Part shown: positions 51,983-61,489 of the stretch, one piece after another
Layout of the letters: each line of letters starts with the position of its first letter
Position numbering within the stretch: the first letter of the stretch is position 1
Assembly: GCA_019634635.1 (NCBI GenBank)
Contig: JAHCBB010000026.1
Coordinates: forward strand, 1 to 64,000
DNA length: 64,000 nt
Reading direction: 5' to 3'
Source: Verrucomicrobiia bacterium
Lineage (GTDB): Bacteria; Verrucomicrobiota; Verrucomicrobiia; Limisphaerales; UBA9464
The notes under the pieces: model-generated
Seen by the model: only the letters and a program-made list of their open reading frames with translations
Database searches by the model: none
Told to the model about the DNA's origin: nothing
Translations under genes and position numbers: made by a program

Positions 51983-52898
51983 GTGGGGCGGGCGAACGGG
52001 ACGAGGCGCTCACAGGGCGCCTGATGCGTCGGGGACCGCCCGCGAAGGCGCCTCGACCGAGGTAGGTGCGGGCGTAGTGGAAGAGGTACTGCTGGGCATA
52101 GCCAGCATGGGGGCCGAAATGGGTTGCAGTAAACCGGAGCAGGGTGCGGGGTTGGGGACGTCGCTTCGGGAAATACAGCCCCCGGAGCGCCCGCAGCACC
52201 CAGACGTCCACCGGAAAGGCCTCCGGACGGCCGTACGCGAACAGGAGGACACAATCCGCGATCTTGCGGCCGACCCCGGGCAGAGACATCAACTGCTGGC
52301 GTGCCTCCGGTGTGGGCCGTTGACGGACCGCCTCGAGGTCCAGGACACCCGCGGCCACCCGGTTGGCCACCTCGGCGAGGTAACGAGCCCGGAACCCGAG
52401 CCGGCATTCCCGCAACGCGGCCTCTCCCGCCCGCGCCAGAACGGAGGCCTCCGGGAACTGGTGGTTCGGTGAATGGCCCGGCGGCACCGGGACCGGACGG
52501 CCAAACCGCGCGCAGAGCATGGCGACGCACTGACGAATCTGGGCAATCTGCTTGGTGGAACTGAGGAGGAAACTGGCGAGGCATTCCCAGGGATCCTGAT
52601 GCAACAATCGGAGGCCCGGGCAGGCCGCGATTGCGGCCTGCATCGGTGGGTCGTTCGGAAACGTGCGCTGGATGTCTTCGAGCACGTCGTCCATGCCAAG
52701 GAAGCAACGCAGGCCCGTCCAATCCGCATCGGCCGTCGCTGCCGTGGCCACCAGCGCGCCTGAAGCCGGTTCGATTCGGTACCAATGGGGGCCAACAACC
52801 CCCTCCCACGCGGTCCCGCGTTGCTCCCAGCGGAAGACCTGGCCGCTTTCCAGGGTGGCGGCGAGGTCGTAATCCCGCACCGGAAATCTGGCGGTCAT
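51969..52898 (-). CDS. ogg: 8-oxoguanine DNA glycosylase (OGG1-type)
   Basis: 309 aa. Removes oxidised guanine from DNA. Seen: the OGG N-terminal domain (ATLESGQVFRWE); the HhH-GPD core with LPGVGRKIADC containing catalytic Lys212, and FPVDVWV with Asp231; and the downstream HFGPHAGYAQQYLFHYAR segment. This is the eukaryote-like OGG1 class, not MutM. Cys/Arg-rich C-terminal tail of about 25 residues without function. It begins 10 bases after the apt stop, in the same operon. Confidence 0.92.
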   Translation of the reverse strand: MTARFPVRDYDLAATLESGQVFRWEQRGTAWEGVVGPHWYRIEPASGALVATAATADADWTGLRCFLGMDDVLEDIQRTFPNDPPMQAAIAACPGLRLLHQDPWECLASFLLSSTKQIAQIRQCVAMLCARFGRPVPVPPGHSPNHQFPEASVLARAGEAALRECRLGFRARYLAEVANRVAAGVLDLEAVRQRPTPEARQQLMSLPGVGRKIADCVLLFAYGRPEAFPVDVWVLRALRGLYFPKRRPQPRTLLRFTATHFGPHAGYAQQYLFHYARTYLGRGAFAGGPRRIRRPVSASSRSPAPHATH

Positions 52899-52907
52899 CC
52901 TCCAGGG

Positions 52908-53438
52908 TCAGTAGCAGACCACCGAATTCACGGGCAGTCCTTCCAGCTGGGACCTTCCGTCGAGGAATCCGAGTTCGATGAGGAAACTGACGCCGGCGAT
53001 CTCGGCACCCAGCCGGCGCAGCAGGCGCACGGTGGCGGCCGCCGTGCCTCCGGTGGCAAGGAGATCATCCACCAGCAGGACGCGCTCCCCGGGGTCCAGG
53101 GCATCCACATGCACGGCAACCGTCGCCGAGCCGTATTCCAGGTCGTAGCTCTCCTCGTGGGTGACCCACGGCAGTTTTCCCTTCTTGCGCACGGGCACGA
53201 AGCCGGCACCCAGCCTCAGGGCGGCGGCCGCCCCGAAGATGAAGCCGCGGGCGTCAATGCCCACCACCTTGTCCACACGCGTCCCCCGCGCCGGGAGCGC
53301 CAGGTGTTCGATGGCCGCTTCGAGCAGCCGGCAGCTGGCCAGGACCGGGGTGATGTCCTTGAACTGGATGCCCGGTTTGGGGAAGTCGGGCACATTGCGG
53401 ATCGCCCGCTCAATTTCGTCGCGTGTCGCCAGGCTCAT
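52908..53438 (-). CDS. apt: Adenine phosphoribosyltransferase
   Basis: 176 aa. Salvages adenine with PRPP to give AMP. Seen: the N-terminal hood VPDFPKPGIQFKDITPVL, IDARGFIFGAA, the VPVRKKGKLP loop and the PRPP-binding motif RVLLVDDLLATGGT, all at typical spacing. Start at the ATG 53438 matches the family; upstream codons are rejected. First gene of the apt-ogg-comB-rfaE2-yhbY series. Confidence 0.95.
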   Translation of the reverse strand: MSLATRDEIERAIRNVPDFPKPGIQFKDITPVLASCRLLEAAIEHLALPARGTRVDKVVGIDARGFIFGAAAALRLGAGFVPVRKKGKLPWVTHEESYDLEYGSATVAVHVDALDPGERVLLVDDLLATGGTAAATVRLLRRLGAEIAGVSFLIELGFLDGRSQLEGLPVNSVVCY

Positions 53439-53611
53439 GACCCGCGGGTTGTCCGTCAACGCGCCAACCCGGTCAAGCGTCGCCCGGGTTGTGCCGCGGT
53501 CCTGGTGTCTCCTGCCCGGAGCCGCACACCGGGCCCCGGATTGGAGTTGTCCATGGACAAGGAGCGATCGCCAAAGCAGTTTTGCGGCGCGACAAAACCA
53601 AAGGACCATTC

Positions 53612-54271
53612 ATGAAGCTCAATAGAATCGGTGTTGTGATGATGGGTGCCGTGCTGGCCGGAGCGGGCGGCGTGGCCGAAAACGACGACCTGACCACCCT
53701 GCCGTGGTCCGTGACGGCTTCCGACGTGGCGGGACGCCCCTGGAGCAACTCCACGCTGGTCTTCACCCAGCAAACCGCCGAGGGCGACGGCTTCCTGCTG
53801 GAAGGCTATTTCGACTGGTACCTCGACAACGCTCCGCAGGGGCGGGAGCTCGTCCGCGGCACCATGTCGGCGACCGGGGGCATTGAGCTGGCCGGGTATG
53901 AGCTGATCAACCCGGGCGACATCATTCTTGACGTCTATCAGGCCCGGCTCAACGCCGAGGGAAACGAGATTGTCAACGGCACCTTCGGGGTTCCGGAGGG
54001 CATCGCGGGGGTCTGGTCGGCAAGGCAGACCATTCCGGCCAGCATCCGGTTCACGCCGCCGGACGAACTGCAGGTCTGCTGGTCCAGCCCCACCAACTAC
54101 TGGTATCAGCTTCAGTTCACCACGAATCTCGCCCTGGGCACCTGGGAAGCCGTATCGGTGGCCTGGACTCAGGGTGCCGGCGAGGAGGAATGCACCGTCC
54201 TCACCGTGCCGCCCGACACGGACGAACAGTCCTACCGCGTGGCGCTGTCGAAGGACGCCCCCGGTGATTGA
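53612..54271 (+). CDS. Exported protein of unknown function
   Basis: 219 aa from the ATG at 53612. Signal peptide (VVMMGAVLAGAGGVAE), then a beta-rich domain (STLVFTQQTAEGDGFLLEGYFDWY; AGYELINPGDIILDVYQARLN; ASIRFTPPDELQVCW) and a final 'YWYQLQFTTNLALGTWEAV' block. That last block resembles the C-terminal beta modules on other exported proteins in this window. No enzyme motif; no family recognised. Confidence 0.78.
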   Translation: MKLNRIGVVMMGAVLAGAGGVAENDDLTTLPWSVTASDVAGRPWSNSTLVFTQQTAEGDGFLLEGYFDWYLDNAPQGRELVRGTMSATGGIELAGYELINPGDIILDVYQARLNAEGNEIVNGTFGVPEGIAGVWSARQTIPASIRFTPPDELQVCWSSPTNYWYQLQFTTNLALGTWEAVSVAWTQGAGEEECTVLTVPPDTDEQSYRVALSKDAPGD

Positions 54272-54791
54272 AGTCCGCGGACTCCGGAGCCCGGGTAATT
54301 GAAGTCCCAGGCCCGCATTGGGCTTGGCGCCGAACGCGTTCGCGATGCTGAACGAACGTTTCGTTCGAGGCGTTCACCGATGCCACACCCGATGCCGCCG
54401 CTGGCGGTTCCACCGTCTCCTCGAAGGCGAACCGGATGGAAATGAGATCGAAATGGCGGACGTCCACCTGCCCTGACCCTGACTGCGGCTCTCCCGCGAG
54501 AACGGTCCTCGTTCCCGATCTCCTTTCGTGGCGATCCCAACGGCAGGGTGCTGGTGGAGTCCGCCGTTTCCGATAGGAGCTCGAGGAACGTCGTGGCTTG
54601 AATGCCGCTGTATGCTTCGGGTGCAGGCCGGGTGCCCATGGAGAACTTCGCCTCCGAACCGGACTCCTTTCTTCGGCTCCTCACCGAGAGATCGGGCAGC
54701 ATCGGCACGCTGGCCCCCGGGGACTGCTGCCAGCGACGATGGACCATTGATAACTTCTTCGATTCGACGAAGAACGGCTCGCTGCGATGGC
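54272..54791. other. Non-coding or decayed stretch with small palindrome
   Basis: Begins with a 12-base palindrome AGTCCGCGGACT (54272-54283) just after the exported-protein gene, with ATTGAAGTCC duplicated on both sides. Minus-strand frames contain protein-like fragments (DVRHFDLISIRFAFEET near 54410-54467), but each is broken. Probably the decayed continuation of the pseudogene at 54792. No complete gene. Confidence 0.35.
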
Positions 54792-55041
54792 TCACGGAGT
54801 GACCGCGGACTCCACTCCGGCGATGGGTGCTCCCGCAACCATCACCTCCAGACCGGGCGCTGTGGTGATTTTCCTGAAGCCTATTTCGAACAGACCGGGA
54901 TCCCGGGCGTCAATGCAACGTTTTCGCCCTGCAAAATTTTCCAAAACGGTCGCCCCTCCAGTTTGTCCATCTCGACAGTTGCCCATTTCACCGGCGCTTG
55001 GCGAATCTCCGCAACGCCAGTGCGAGTCATCTGAGCCATGT
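54792..55041 (-). pseudogene. Possible decayed gene, frameshifted
   Basis: A minus-strand frame starting near 55041 (MAQMTRTGVAEIRQAPVKWA, then KLEGRPFWKILQGENVALTPG) stops at 54881. A second frame overlaps at about 54900 and continues with DPGLFEIGFRKITTAPGLEV to a stop at 54792. The two pieces join smoothly if one frameshift is assumed near 54900. The start lies back to back with gspE. No family recognised, and chance open frames in GC-rich DNA remain possible. Confidence 0.3.
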
Positions 55042-56624
55042 CCCCCTCCCACCCTCGACCGGTTCCAGAGGCTTCTGCGCCTGGTGGGTGGCCGCCCCGG
55101 GCCGAAGTTCGGGAGCCGCTGAGTCCCGGATCGCTGGCCGCCCTGCCCATTGATCCCGACGCTCTCGGCAGCCTGCCCAAGGAGTTCGTCCAGCGTCACC
55201 GCGTCCTGCCGATTCACTTGGGCGATGGCCTGTTGACCATCGCCACGGCCCACCCGGGTAACGACCGGATTTCGGACGATATCCGGCTGCTCACGGGATT
55301 GGAAGTGAGCGAGCGGCAGGCTCCGGAAGGGGAAATCACCGAGCGGATCGCCGAGTGCTACCAGGTCACCGTCGAGAGGATGATCGAGAACTTCGATCCG
55401 TCCCACGGGACGGGAGCCGAAGCGAAAAACCTCCATGACATCGAGGTGATGGCCAATGAGCCGACGGTGGTGAATCTGGTAAATCTGATCATCGCCACCG
55501 CCCTCCGGGAACGGGCCAGTGACATTCACCTGCTGCCCTTCGAAAACAGTCTCCAGTTGCGTTATCGCATTGACGGCCTGTTGCAGGAGAACTCCCCGCC
55601 GCCCAAGCCGCTCCATGCCGCCCTGGTGTCGCGCATCAAAATCATGGCGGACATGAACATCGCGGAGCGGTTTCTTCCCCAGGACGGCCATATCCAGATC
55701 CACCACCGTGGCGCCCGCGTGGATATTCGCGTGGGCACCATGCCCAACATCCACGGCGAAAGCATGGTCATGCGCCTGCTGGTCAAGGACGAGAAGCTCC
55801 AACACCCTCGGGAACTCGGCCTGGGGACGGAGCGGGCCGATCAGTTGGAGCACATGATCGCCAGGCCGCATGGGCTCTTTCTCACCACCGGTCCCACGGG
55901 CAGCGGCAAAACCACAACCCTCTACTCCATCCTGCAGGGGTTGAATGCGCCCGAGAAGAAAGTCGTGACCATTGAAGATCCGGTGGAATATGAACTGGCA
56001 GGAATATCCCAGATTCCGGTGCGTCCGAGCCGGGGGTTCACCTTCGCCAGCGGGCTGCGCGCCATCCTCCGTCAGGATCCGGATATCATCATGGTTGGCG
56101 AAATCCGCGACGCCGAAACCGCCGAGATCGCCATTCGGGCCGCCCTGACCGGCCACCAGGTGTTCAGCACCCTGCACACCAACGACGCGCCCAGCGCCAT
56201 CACCCGGCTCATTGATATGGGGATCGAGCCTTTCCTGATCTCCTCCTCCCTGGAGGGCGTGCTGGGACAGCGGCTGGTCCGCCGCATTTGTCCCGCGTGC
56301 CGCCGTCCCGCACCCATTACGGCAACGGTGCGCGCCAAGCTGGAGACCCTGGGTGGCCGGCGTCTGGAGGGGGAATTTTTCGAGGGGGCGGGATGCGACG
56401 AATGCCGCGGCGGTTATCGCGGACGGGTGGGCATTTTTGAATTGCTGGTGATCACCCCGTCGCTGCGGGAATTGATCCTGAAGAAGGGCTCGGCCGTCGA
56501 ATTGCGGTCCAGGGCGCAGCGCCACATGATCACGCTGCAACAGGACGCCCTGCGCAAGGCGGCGGACGGAATCACCACTCTGGACGAGATCGTCCGGGTG
56601 TGTGCCAGCGAAGCCCAGGAATGA
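55038..56624 (+). CDS. gspE: Type II secretion ATPase GspE
   Basis: 528-aa secretion ATPase that powers pseudopilus assembly at the inner-membrane platform. Seen: a divergent N-terminal GspE_N-like domain (about 35-120), Walker A GPTGSGKTT at 285-293, the Asp box VTIEDPVEYEL, Walker B-like DPDIIMVGEIRDAETA, the His box STLHTNDAPSA, and a four-Cys zinc site (CPAC near 416, CDEC about 40 residues later). It opens an operon in which each gene overlaps or nearly touches the next. Confidence 0.95.
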   Translation: MSPSHPRPVPEASAPGGWPPRAEVREPLSPGSLAALPIDPDALGSLPKEFVQRHRVLPIHLGDGLLTIATAHPGNDRISDDIRLLTGLEVSERQAPEGEITERIAECYQVTVERMIENFDPSHGTGAEAKNLHDIEVMANEPTVVNLVNLIIATALRERASDIHLLPFENSLQLRYRIDGLLQENSPPPKPLHAALVSRIKIMADMNIAERFLPQDGHIQIHHRGARVDIRVGTMPNIHGESMVMRLLVKDEKLQHPRELGLGTERADQLEHMIARPHGLFLTTGPTGSGKTTTLYSILQGLNAPEKKVVTIEDPVEYELAGISQIPVRPSRGFTFASGLRAILRQDPDIIMVGEIRDAETAEIAIRAALTGHQVFSTLHTNDAPSAITRLIDMGIEPFLISSSLEGVLGQRLVRRICPACRRPAPITATVRAKLETLGGRRLEGEFFEGAGCDECRGGYRGRVGIFELLVITPSLRELILKKGSAVELRSRAQRHMITLQQDALRKAADGITTLDEIVRVCASEAQE

Positions 56625-57874
56625 CCTCATTTCGCTATCAGGCGGTCGGCGCCGATGGCGGCGCAGTGAACGGAGTCATCAACGCCGAGGACCGGCGGGC
56701 CGCGCTCCGCCAACTCGGTGAGCGTGGCTTGTTCCCCTCGCAGCTCGAGTCGGCCGCGGCCCCGGCGTCCGCCACCCGATCCACGGCCGGAGCGTTTTCT
56801 TCCGCCGGTCCTGCGGGCACGGGCTGGTTCCCGACCCGGCGGGTGGGGCGTAAGGACGTCACCGGCTTCACCCGGCAGATGGCCGCCTTGCTGGGCGCCT
56901 CCATTCCGATCCCCCAAGCCCTGGCCGGGCTGGGGGAAGAGGAGGAGAATCCAGCGTTACGCAAGATTCTCCTCGATCTTGCCGGGGCGGTTCGCACCGG
57001 AGCCTCCTTCTCCGGCGCGCTCGGCGGCCAGCCGGCACTCTTCGGACCGCTTTACGTCAGCATGGTGCGCGTCGGCGAGGAGGCGGGTGCGCTTCCCGCG
57101 GTCATGACGGATCTCGCGAACTTGCTTGAGCATGAGGATGAAGTGCGCGGGGAAGTCATTGCGGCAGTGGCCTATCCCCTGTTTGTCCTCGGCTTCGGCG
57201 TCCTCACCGTCATCGTCCTATTGTCCGTGGTGCTGCCCAAATTGTTCTCCATGCTGCAAGACATGATGAACATCCTGCCCTGGCCGACGTTGGTGCTGCT
57301 GCGGGTGAGCACCTTCCTGGACCGCTACTGGCTGACCACGTTGATCGCCGGGGTCGGCGCCGCAGCGGCAGTGCGCACGGGTCTTCGCAGTCCCGCGGGG
57401 GCCCGGTGGGCCGATGCCGCCAGGCTGCGGCTGCCCATCATGGGCGGCATGTTCCGCTCTGCGGCCCTTGGGCGCTTTGCCCACACGTTGGGCATCCTCG
57501 TGAAAAGCGGCGTTTCGCTGCTTCCGGCGTTGCGCATTGTCGAGTCCACAATGGGCAACCGGGTTTTGGCGGCCCAGGTCGCGCAGGTTGCGGACGAAAC
57601 CCAGGGCGGCGCATCCCTGGCTGCGCCGCTGCGCCGGCTGGGCCTGTTTCCCAGCAGCGTGGTGCAGATGATCGCCGTCGGCGAGGAAACCGGGCGTCTG
57701 GACGACATGCTCCTGCGCGTGGCTGCCATCGAGGAACGCCGGATGAGAGCGCGGACCCGCACCCTCATCTCGCTGCTGGCACCCGTGTTGATCCTGATCG
57801 TGGGCGCCATCGTCGGTTTCATGGTGATTGCCCTGCTGCTTCCCATTTTCCGCATGAGCCGCGGAATCCAGTAG
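56621..57874 (+). CDS. gspF: Type II secretion inner-membrane platform protein GspF
   Basis: 417 aa. Overlaps gspE by ATGA. Starts FRYQAVGADGGAVNGVINAEDRRAA, the usual GspF/PilC opening, and has two duplicated T2SSF domains (FTRQMAALLGASIPIPQAL; LGRFAHTLGILVKSGVSLLPAL) with membrane helices LFVLGFGVLTVIVLLSVVL in the first and ILIVGAIVGFMVIALLLPI at the end. Acts as the membrane anchor for GspE and the pseudopilus. Confidence 0.93.
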   Translation: MTSFRYQAVGADGGAVNGVINAEDRRAALRQLGERGLFPSQLESAAAPASATRSTAGAFSSAGPAGTGWFPTRRVGRKDVTGFTRQMAALLGASIPIPQALAGLGEEEENPALRKILLDLAGAVRTGASFSGALGGQPALFGPLYVSMVRVGEEAGALPAVMTDLANLLEHEDEVRGEVIAAVAYPLFVLGFGVLTVIVLLSVVLPKLFSMLQDMMNILPWPTLVLLRVSTFLDRYWLTTLIAGVGAAAAVRTGLRSPAGARWADAARLRLPIMGGMFRSAALGRFAHTLGILVKSGVSLLPALRIVESTMGNRVLAAQVAQVADETQGGASLAAPLRRLGLFPSSVVQMIAVGEETGRLDDMLLRVAAIEERRMRARTRTLISLLAPVLILIVGAIVGFMVIALLLPIFRMSRGIQ

Positions 57875-57909
57875 CCATCGTCTGTGCCAAACCTCCACGC
57901 CACCAAGTC

Positions 57910-58350
57910 GTGAAACCCATCAGCCTCTCCTCGCGCAAACCCACTACGGCCGCATTCACCCTGATCGAAATCATGGTGGTGGTCATCGTCCTGGCGGTGC
58001 TTGCCGCCACGATTATCCCCCAGTTCGTCGGCACCACGACCGACGCAAAAATCAGCGCGTCCAAGGCCCACATCGCCGAACTGGAGTCCGCTTTGGAGCG
58101 CTTCTATGTGCATATGGACCGCTATCCCACCGCGACCGAGGGCCTGCAAGTTCTGGTGGAGGCGCCCGCAACCGATGCCGACAAGTGGCGGGGACCCTAT
58201 GTCAAGCAGTTGCGCCCGGATCCCTGGCGCAATCCTTATCAGTACAAGCGGCCGGGAACCCGGCACCCGGCCTCGTTCGACCTGTGGTCGCGGGGTGCGG
58301 ACGGCGCGGACGGCGGCGACGGGCCGGCGGGGGACATCGGCAACTGGTAA
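57910..58350 (+). CDS. gspG: Major pseudopilin GspG
   Basis: 146 aa, GTG start. Prepilin site TAAFTLIEIMVV with Ala15 at -1 and Phe16 at +1, and conserved Glu at +5. After the N-terminal helix it has the GspG features TTTDAKISASKAHIAELESALERFY, DRYPTATEGLQVLV and a C-terminal RPGTRHPASFDLWSRGADG with an acidic Ca-site-like loop. It is the main subunit of the T2SS pseudopilus. Ala in place of Gly before cleavage is unusual. Confidence 0.93.
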   Translation: MKPISLSSRKPTTAAFTLIEIMVVVIVLAVLAATIIPQFVGTTTDAKISASKAHIAELESALERFYVHMDRYPTATEGLQVLVEAPATDADKWRGPYVKQLRPDPWRNPYQYKRPGTRHPASFDLWSRGADGADGGDGPAGDIGNW

Positions 58351-58354
58351 ACCG

Positions 58355-58915
58355 ATGCCTCGTCCGCTCCACCATTGCCCGGGCTGGCGTCCCCGTGCCG
58401 CCTTCACGCTCATCGAGTTGATGGTCGTACTGGCCCTGATTGCCATCCTCTCGGCCGTCATCCTGCCCGAAATGCGGGGGACCCTCGAAGATGCCGCGTT
58501 GCGGTCCTCCGCCCGGCGGTTGGTGGATGCCTTCAGCCTGGCCAACAGTCGGGCGATCGCCCTGAGCCGGCCCCATCGGGTGCGGGTGGATCGCCGTTCC
58601 GGGGACTACGTCATCGAATCGCAGTCCGGTCGCCGACGTTCGGGCAACCCCTTCCGGCAGGTGTCAGATCTGGCGGGGGCCCGGGGTCATCTGGATTCAC
58701 GGGTTTTGGTGGACATTCGCCCAAGCCCGGCCGCGGATCCGGGGGAGGTGTCGTCGGACCGGACGCCGCCGCGCGCGGACGCCGTGACCTTTTTTGCGGA
58801 CGGCACGGCGGAAGCCGTGGAGGTCGCGCTTCAAGACCGCTCCGGAGGCGGACTGATCCTGCGCCTCAATCCCGTCACCGCCCGTGTCCGCGTCATTGAA
58901 CAGCGCCGGCCATGA
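58355..58915 (+). CDS. gspH: Minor pseudopilin GspH
   Basis: 186 aa, starts 4 bases after gspG. Leader ends RAAFTLIELMVVL, with Ala16 before Phe17. The rest has a GspH-like 'ARRLVDAFSLANSRAIALSRPHRVRVDRRSG' helix-strand pattern and an Arg-rich beta domain. Assigned by position between gspG and gspI and by family look. Confidence 0.85.
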   Translation: MPRPLHHCPGWRPRAAFTLIELMVVLALIAILSAVILPEMRGTLEDAALRSSARRLVDAFSLANSRAIALSRPHRVRVDRRSGDYVIESQSGRRRSGNPFRQVSDLAGARGHLDSRVLVDIRPSPAADPGEVSSDRTPPRADAVTFFADGTAEAVEVALQDRSGGGLILRLNPVTARVRVIEQRRP

Positions 58916-59370
58916 TTGCTTCCCCCCGTTCCCCGCAGTCTGATCCCGGGTTTTCACTCGTGGAGGTGATGCTGGCGTTGCTCATCCTGGGATTGGCGGT
59001 TGCGGGCCTGGCCGAGGGCATCACCACGGCCTTACGTTCCACGAAGGACTCGGAACGTCAGACCGTTGCGGCATTCCTGGCGGCGGGACGCATCGAATTG
59101 CTGCGCGCCGAGTTGTGGATCAGCGACGGCGTCACCGAAGGAGAGGGAGGGACAGGCCTCACGCAGTATCGGTGGACGGAAACCGTGCGCCCGACGGCGA
59201 TTGCCGGGCTGCACGAAGTCACGGTCTCGGTGCGCCACGCAGATGAATCCGCGCCGCTGAGTGAACTGCGCACCCTCCTGTTTGATCCTCCCGGTGGTTC
59301 GCGGACCAACGAGCCGGCCGGCGGAGAGCGATCGCGCACGGGTCGCAACGCCAGGAGGACTCCGAGATGA
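58912..59370 (+). CDS. gspI: Minor pseudopilin GspI
   Basis: 152 aa, ATGA overlap with gspH. Prepilin site DPGFSLVEVMLALLILGLAVAGLAE has the standard Gly at -1. Short beta domain with TETVRPTAIAGLHEVTVSVR. The C-terminus is an Arg/Gly-rich tail. The 'FSLVEVMLALLIL' form is typical of GspI/GspV-type minor pilins. Confidence 0.85.
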   Translation: MIASPRSPQSDPGFSLVEVMLALLILGLAVAGLAEGITTALRSTKDSERQTVAAFLAAGRIELLRAELWISDGVTEGEGGTGLTQYRWTETVRPTAIAGLHEVTVSVRHADESAPLSELRTLLFDPPGGSRTNEPAGGERSRTGRNARRTPR

Positions 59371-60143
59371 GAACCGGTTGCACCGTCCGGTCGGACAGGG
59401 CCTTCACGTTGATCGAGATGGTCGTCAGCACCGCCCTGATGGCGCTGGTCCTCGGCGGCGCCTATGCCTGCCTGCGGGCTGGCTTCGCCGGGCAACGGCT
59501 GGTGCAACCGCGGGCCGACGTCTTCCAGACCGCGCGCGTAGTCCTGGACCGTCTCAGCGCCGACCTCCGCTGCGCGTGCCCGCTGCCTCACGGTGCTCCG
59601 TTCCTGGGCGTGTCGCGCAGGATTGGGGAGTCCCAGGCGGACAACCTCGATTTTGCCACGCACAACTACACACCCCAACGACCCGGGGAAGGTGATTTTT
59701 GCGAACAGAGCGTGTTTTTGGAGCGGGATCCGCAGTCGGGCCGCCTGACGCTGTGGCGCCGGCGCAATCCCACCATCGCGTTTGACCCGCTATCCGGAGG
59801 CGAGCGCCAGGAGTTGGCTACCGATGTTGTCGGGTTGAAGCTCGAGTACTATGACGGACTGGGATGGTATGATTCCTGGGGGGATCCGGAGGCCGGCACT
59901 GGAAAGCCGCAGCCTTCCCTTCCGCGGCCCAATCTCGTGGGCCTCCCCGACGCCGTTCGCATCACATTGTTGTTCGAACGGACGCCGGGTTCCCGGAACC
60001 CGGACCCGGCGATCACGACCTCCGAGCCTCCGCTTGTTTTCCAGACCATCGCGCGGATCGCCGTGCCGTCCGCAACTTCCAGCGGAACGACCACGCCACC
60101 CCAGGGACTTGAATCCGGCCCGGCGAGTCCGCAGACGCCATGA
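59367..60143 (+). CDS. gspJ: Minor pseudopilin GspJ
   Basis: 258 aa, ATGA overlap with gspI. Prepilin site DRAFTLIEMVVSTALMAL (Ala at -1), then ARVVLDRLSADLRCA, a block typical of GspJ, and a beta-rich C-terminal domain ending Thr/Pro-rich. With GspI and GspK it should form the tip complex of the pseudopilus. Confidence 0.87.
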   Translation: MRTGCTVRSDRAFTLIEMVVSTALMALVLGGAYACLRAGFAGQRLVQPRADVFQTARVVLDRLSADLRCACPLPHGAPFLGVSRRIGESQADNLDFATHNYTPQRPGEGDFCEQSVFLERDPQSGRLTLWRRRNPTIAFDPLSGGERQELATDVVGLKLEYYDGLGWYDSWGDPEAGTGKPQPSLPRPNLVGLPDAVRITLLFERTPGSRNPDPAITTSEPPLVFQTIARIAVPSATSSGTTTPPQGLESGPASPQTP

Positions 60144-61489
60144 ATCCCCCCTGTATCGCCCCATCTCCACCTCGGATCATGGTGTCCCGCCCACCAGGAC
60201 GTTCCGGCTCGGTGCTCGTGGGGGTGCTTTGGTGCGTGGTGCTCCTTTCCATCGTGGTTCTCGGGATGCTCCACACGACGCGGAAGGACCTGACGATTGG
60301 GAAATTCCATGCGGATCGTCTTCAAGCTTACTACCTGGCATTGGCGGGCATTGAGAAGGCAAAGGCCCTGTTGTACGAGGACGCCCTGACCCGAAGTCGG
60401 GCCGGTGTTCATCATGGGTCCGGCCTTTACAACGCCCCGGATCAGTTTGAGGACATCCAACTTGGAAGTGGATCGTTCAGCGTCTTCAGGCCAGCGCGAG
60501 GCGATGAGGGCAGTGGCATTGTTTTTGGGGTGTCAGACGAAGAAGCCCGGCTGAACGTCAACGTGGCGGACGTCAGTCAACTGACCAACATCGTGGGACT
60601 GACCGTGGATGTTGCCGCGGCCATCGTGGACTGGCATGACGCCGACAACGCCGCGTCGCCGGGCGGGGCGGAGACCGACTACTACTCCACAATGAGACCA
60701 CCCTATCGTGCCCGGAACGGCCCCGTTCCCACGATTCGCGAGCTGCTGATGGTGCGTGGCGTCACGGCGGATCTCCTCTTCGGCCCGGAGCAGGAGGCGC
60801 CGCAAGGGGCCGAATCGGGCATCCAGGGCATCGCTCCCGAGGCAGGTTGGGCCGCCTGGCTGACCGCCCATTCCGGTGTGTCCAATGTGGACGCATCGGG
60901 TGCAGATCGGGTCAACGTCCAGAATGCCGACGTGACGGCGTTGACGGGTGTCCGCGGGCTGACGCCCGAGATCGCCCGGGCCATTGTGGCCCACCGGGAA
61001 CAGAACCCGATTCGTTCACTGGTGGATCTGCTGGAGGTCCCGGCAGTGGCACCCGGCGGGTCGCAACCCGGCACCACGAGCAATGCCAATCCTCCCAAAG
61101 TGGTGGATGAACGGCTGCTCAGGGAGATTGCAGACTTCGTGACCGTCGAAGATGGCGCGACGCTGAACGGCGTCGTCAACGTGAACACCGCTCCCGTGGA
61201 GGTGTTGATGTGCCTTCCGCGGATGGATCGTCCCCTGGCCCAGGCCATCGAGGCCCATCGGCGGGGCAACGGATTCTTCGCCCACGAGGCCGCGTTGTTG
61301 GACGTCCCCGGAATGACGCGGGAAATCCTCAAGGAACTGTCGCCGCGGATTGCCATGCGCTCCGAGACCTTCCGGATTCGAAGTGAAGGCCGGGCGGGGA
61401 ATCGTGGCAGCCGGCAGCGGATCGAAGTGGTGGTCCATATCGGGTCCCGCACGGTGTCCACATTGGCCTATCGGGAGGACGACCTGTGA
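60140..61489 (+). CDS. gspK: Type II secretion minor pseudopilin GspK
   Basis: 449 aa, ATGA overlap with gspJ. N-terminal membrane helix SVLVGVLWCVVLLSIVVLGML without a canonical FTLIE, as expected for GspK. It continues with LAGIEKAKALLYEDA, DEEARLNVNVADV, and two helix-hairpin-helix-like segments (ALTGVRGLTPEIARAIVAHR; LLDVPGMTREILKEL), the GspK SAM/HhH insertion. VNVNTAPVEVLMCLP is the most conserved block of the family. Confidence 0.92.
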   Translation: MNPPCIAPSPPRIMVSRPPGRSGSVLVGVLWCVVLLSIVVLGMLHTTRKDLTIGKFHADRLQAYYLALAGIEKAKALLYEDALTRSRAGVHHGSGLYNAPDQFEDIQLGSGSFSVFRPARGDEGSGIVFGVSDEEARLNVNVADVSQLTNIVGLTVDVAAAIVDWHDADNAASPGGAETDYYSTMRPPYRARNGPVPTIRELLMVRGVTADLLFGPEQEAPQGAESGIQGIAPEAGWAAWLTAHSGVSNVDASGADRVNVQNADVTALTGVRGLTPEIARAIVAHREQNPIRSLVDLLEVPAVAPGGSQPGTTSNANPPKVVDERLLREIADFVTVEDGATLNGVVNVNTAPVEVLMCLPRMDRPLAQAIEAHRRGNGFFAHEAALLDVPGMTREILKELSPRIAMRSETFRIRSEGRAGNRGSRQRIEVVVHIGSRTVSTLAYREDDL

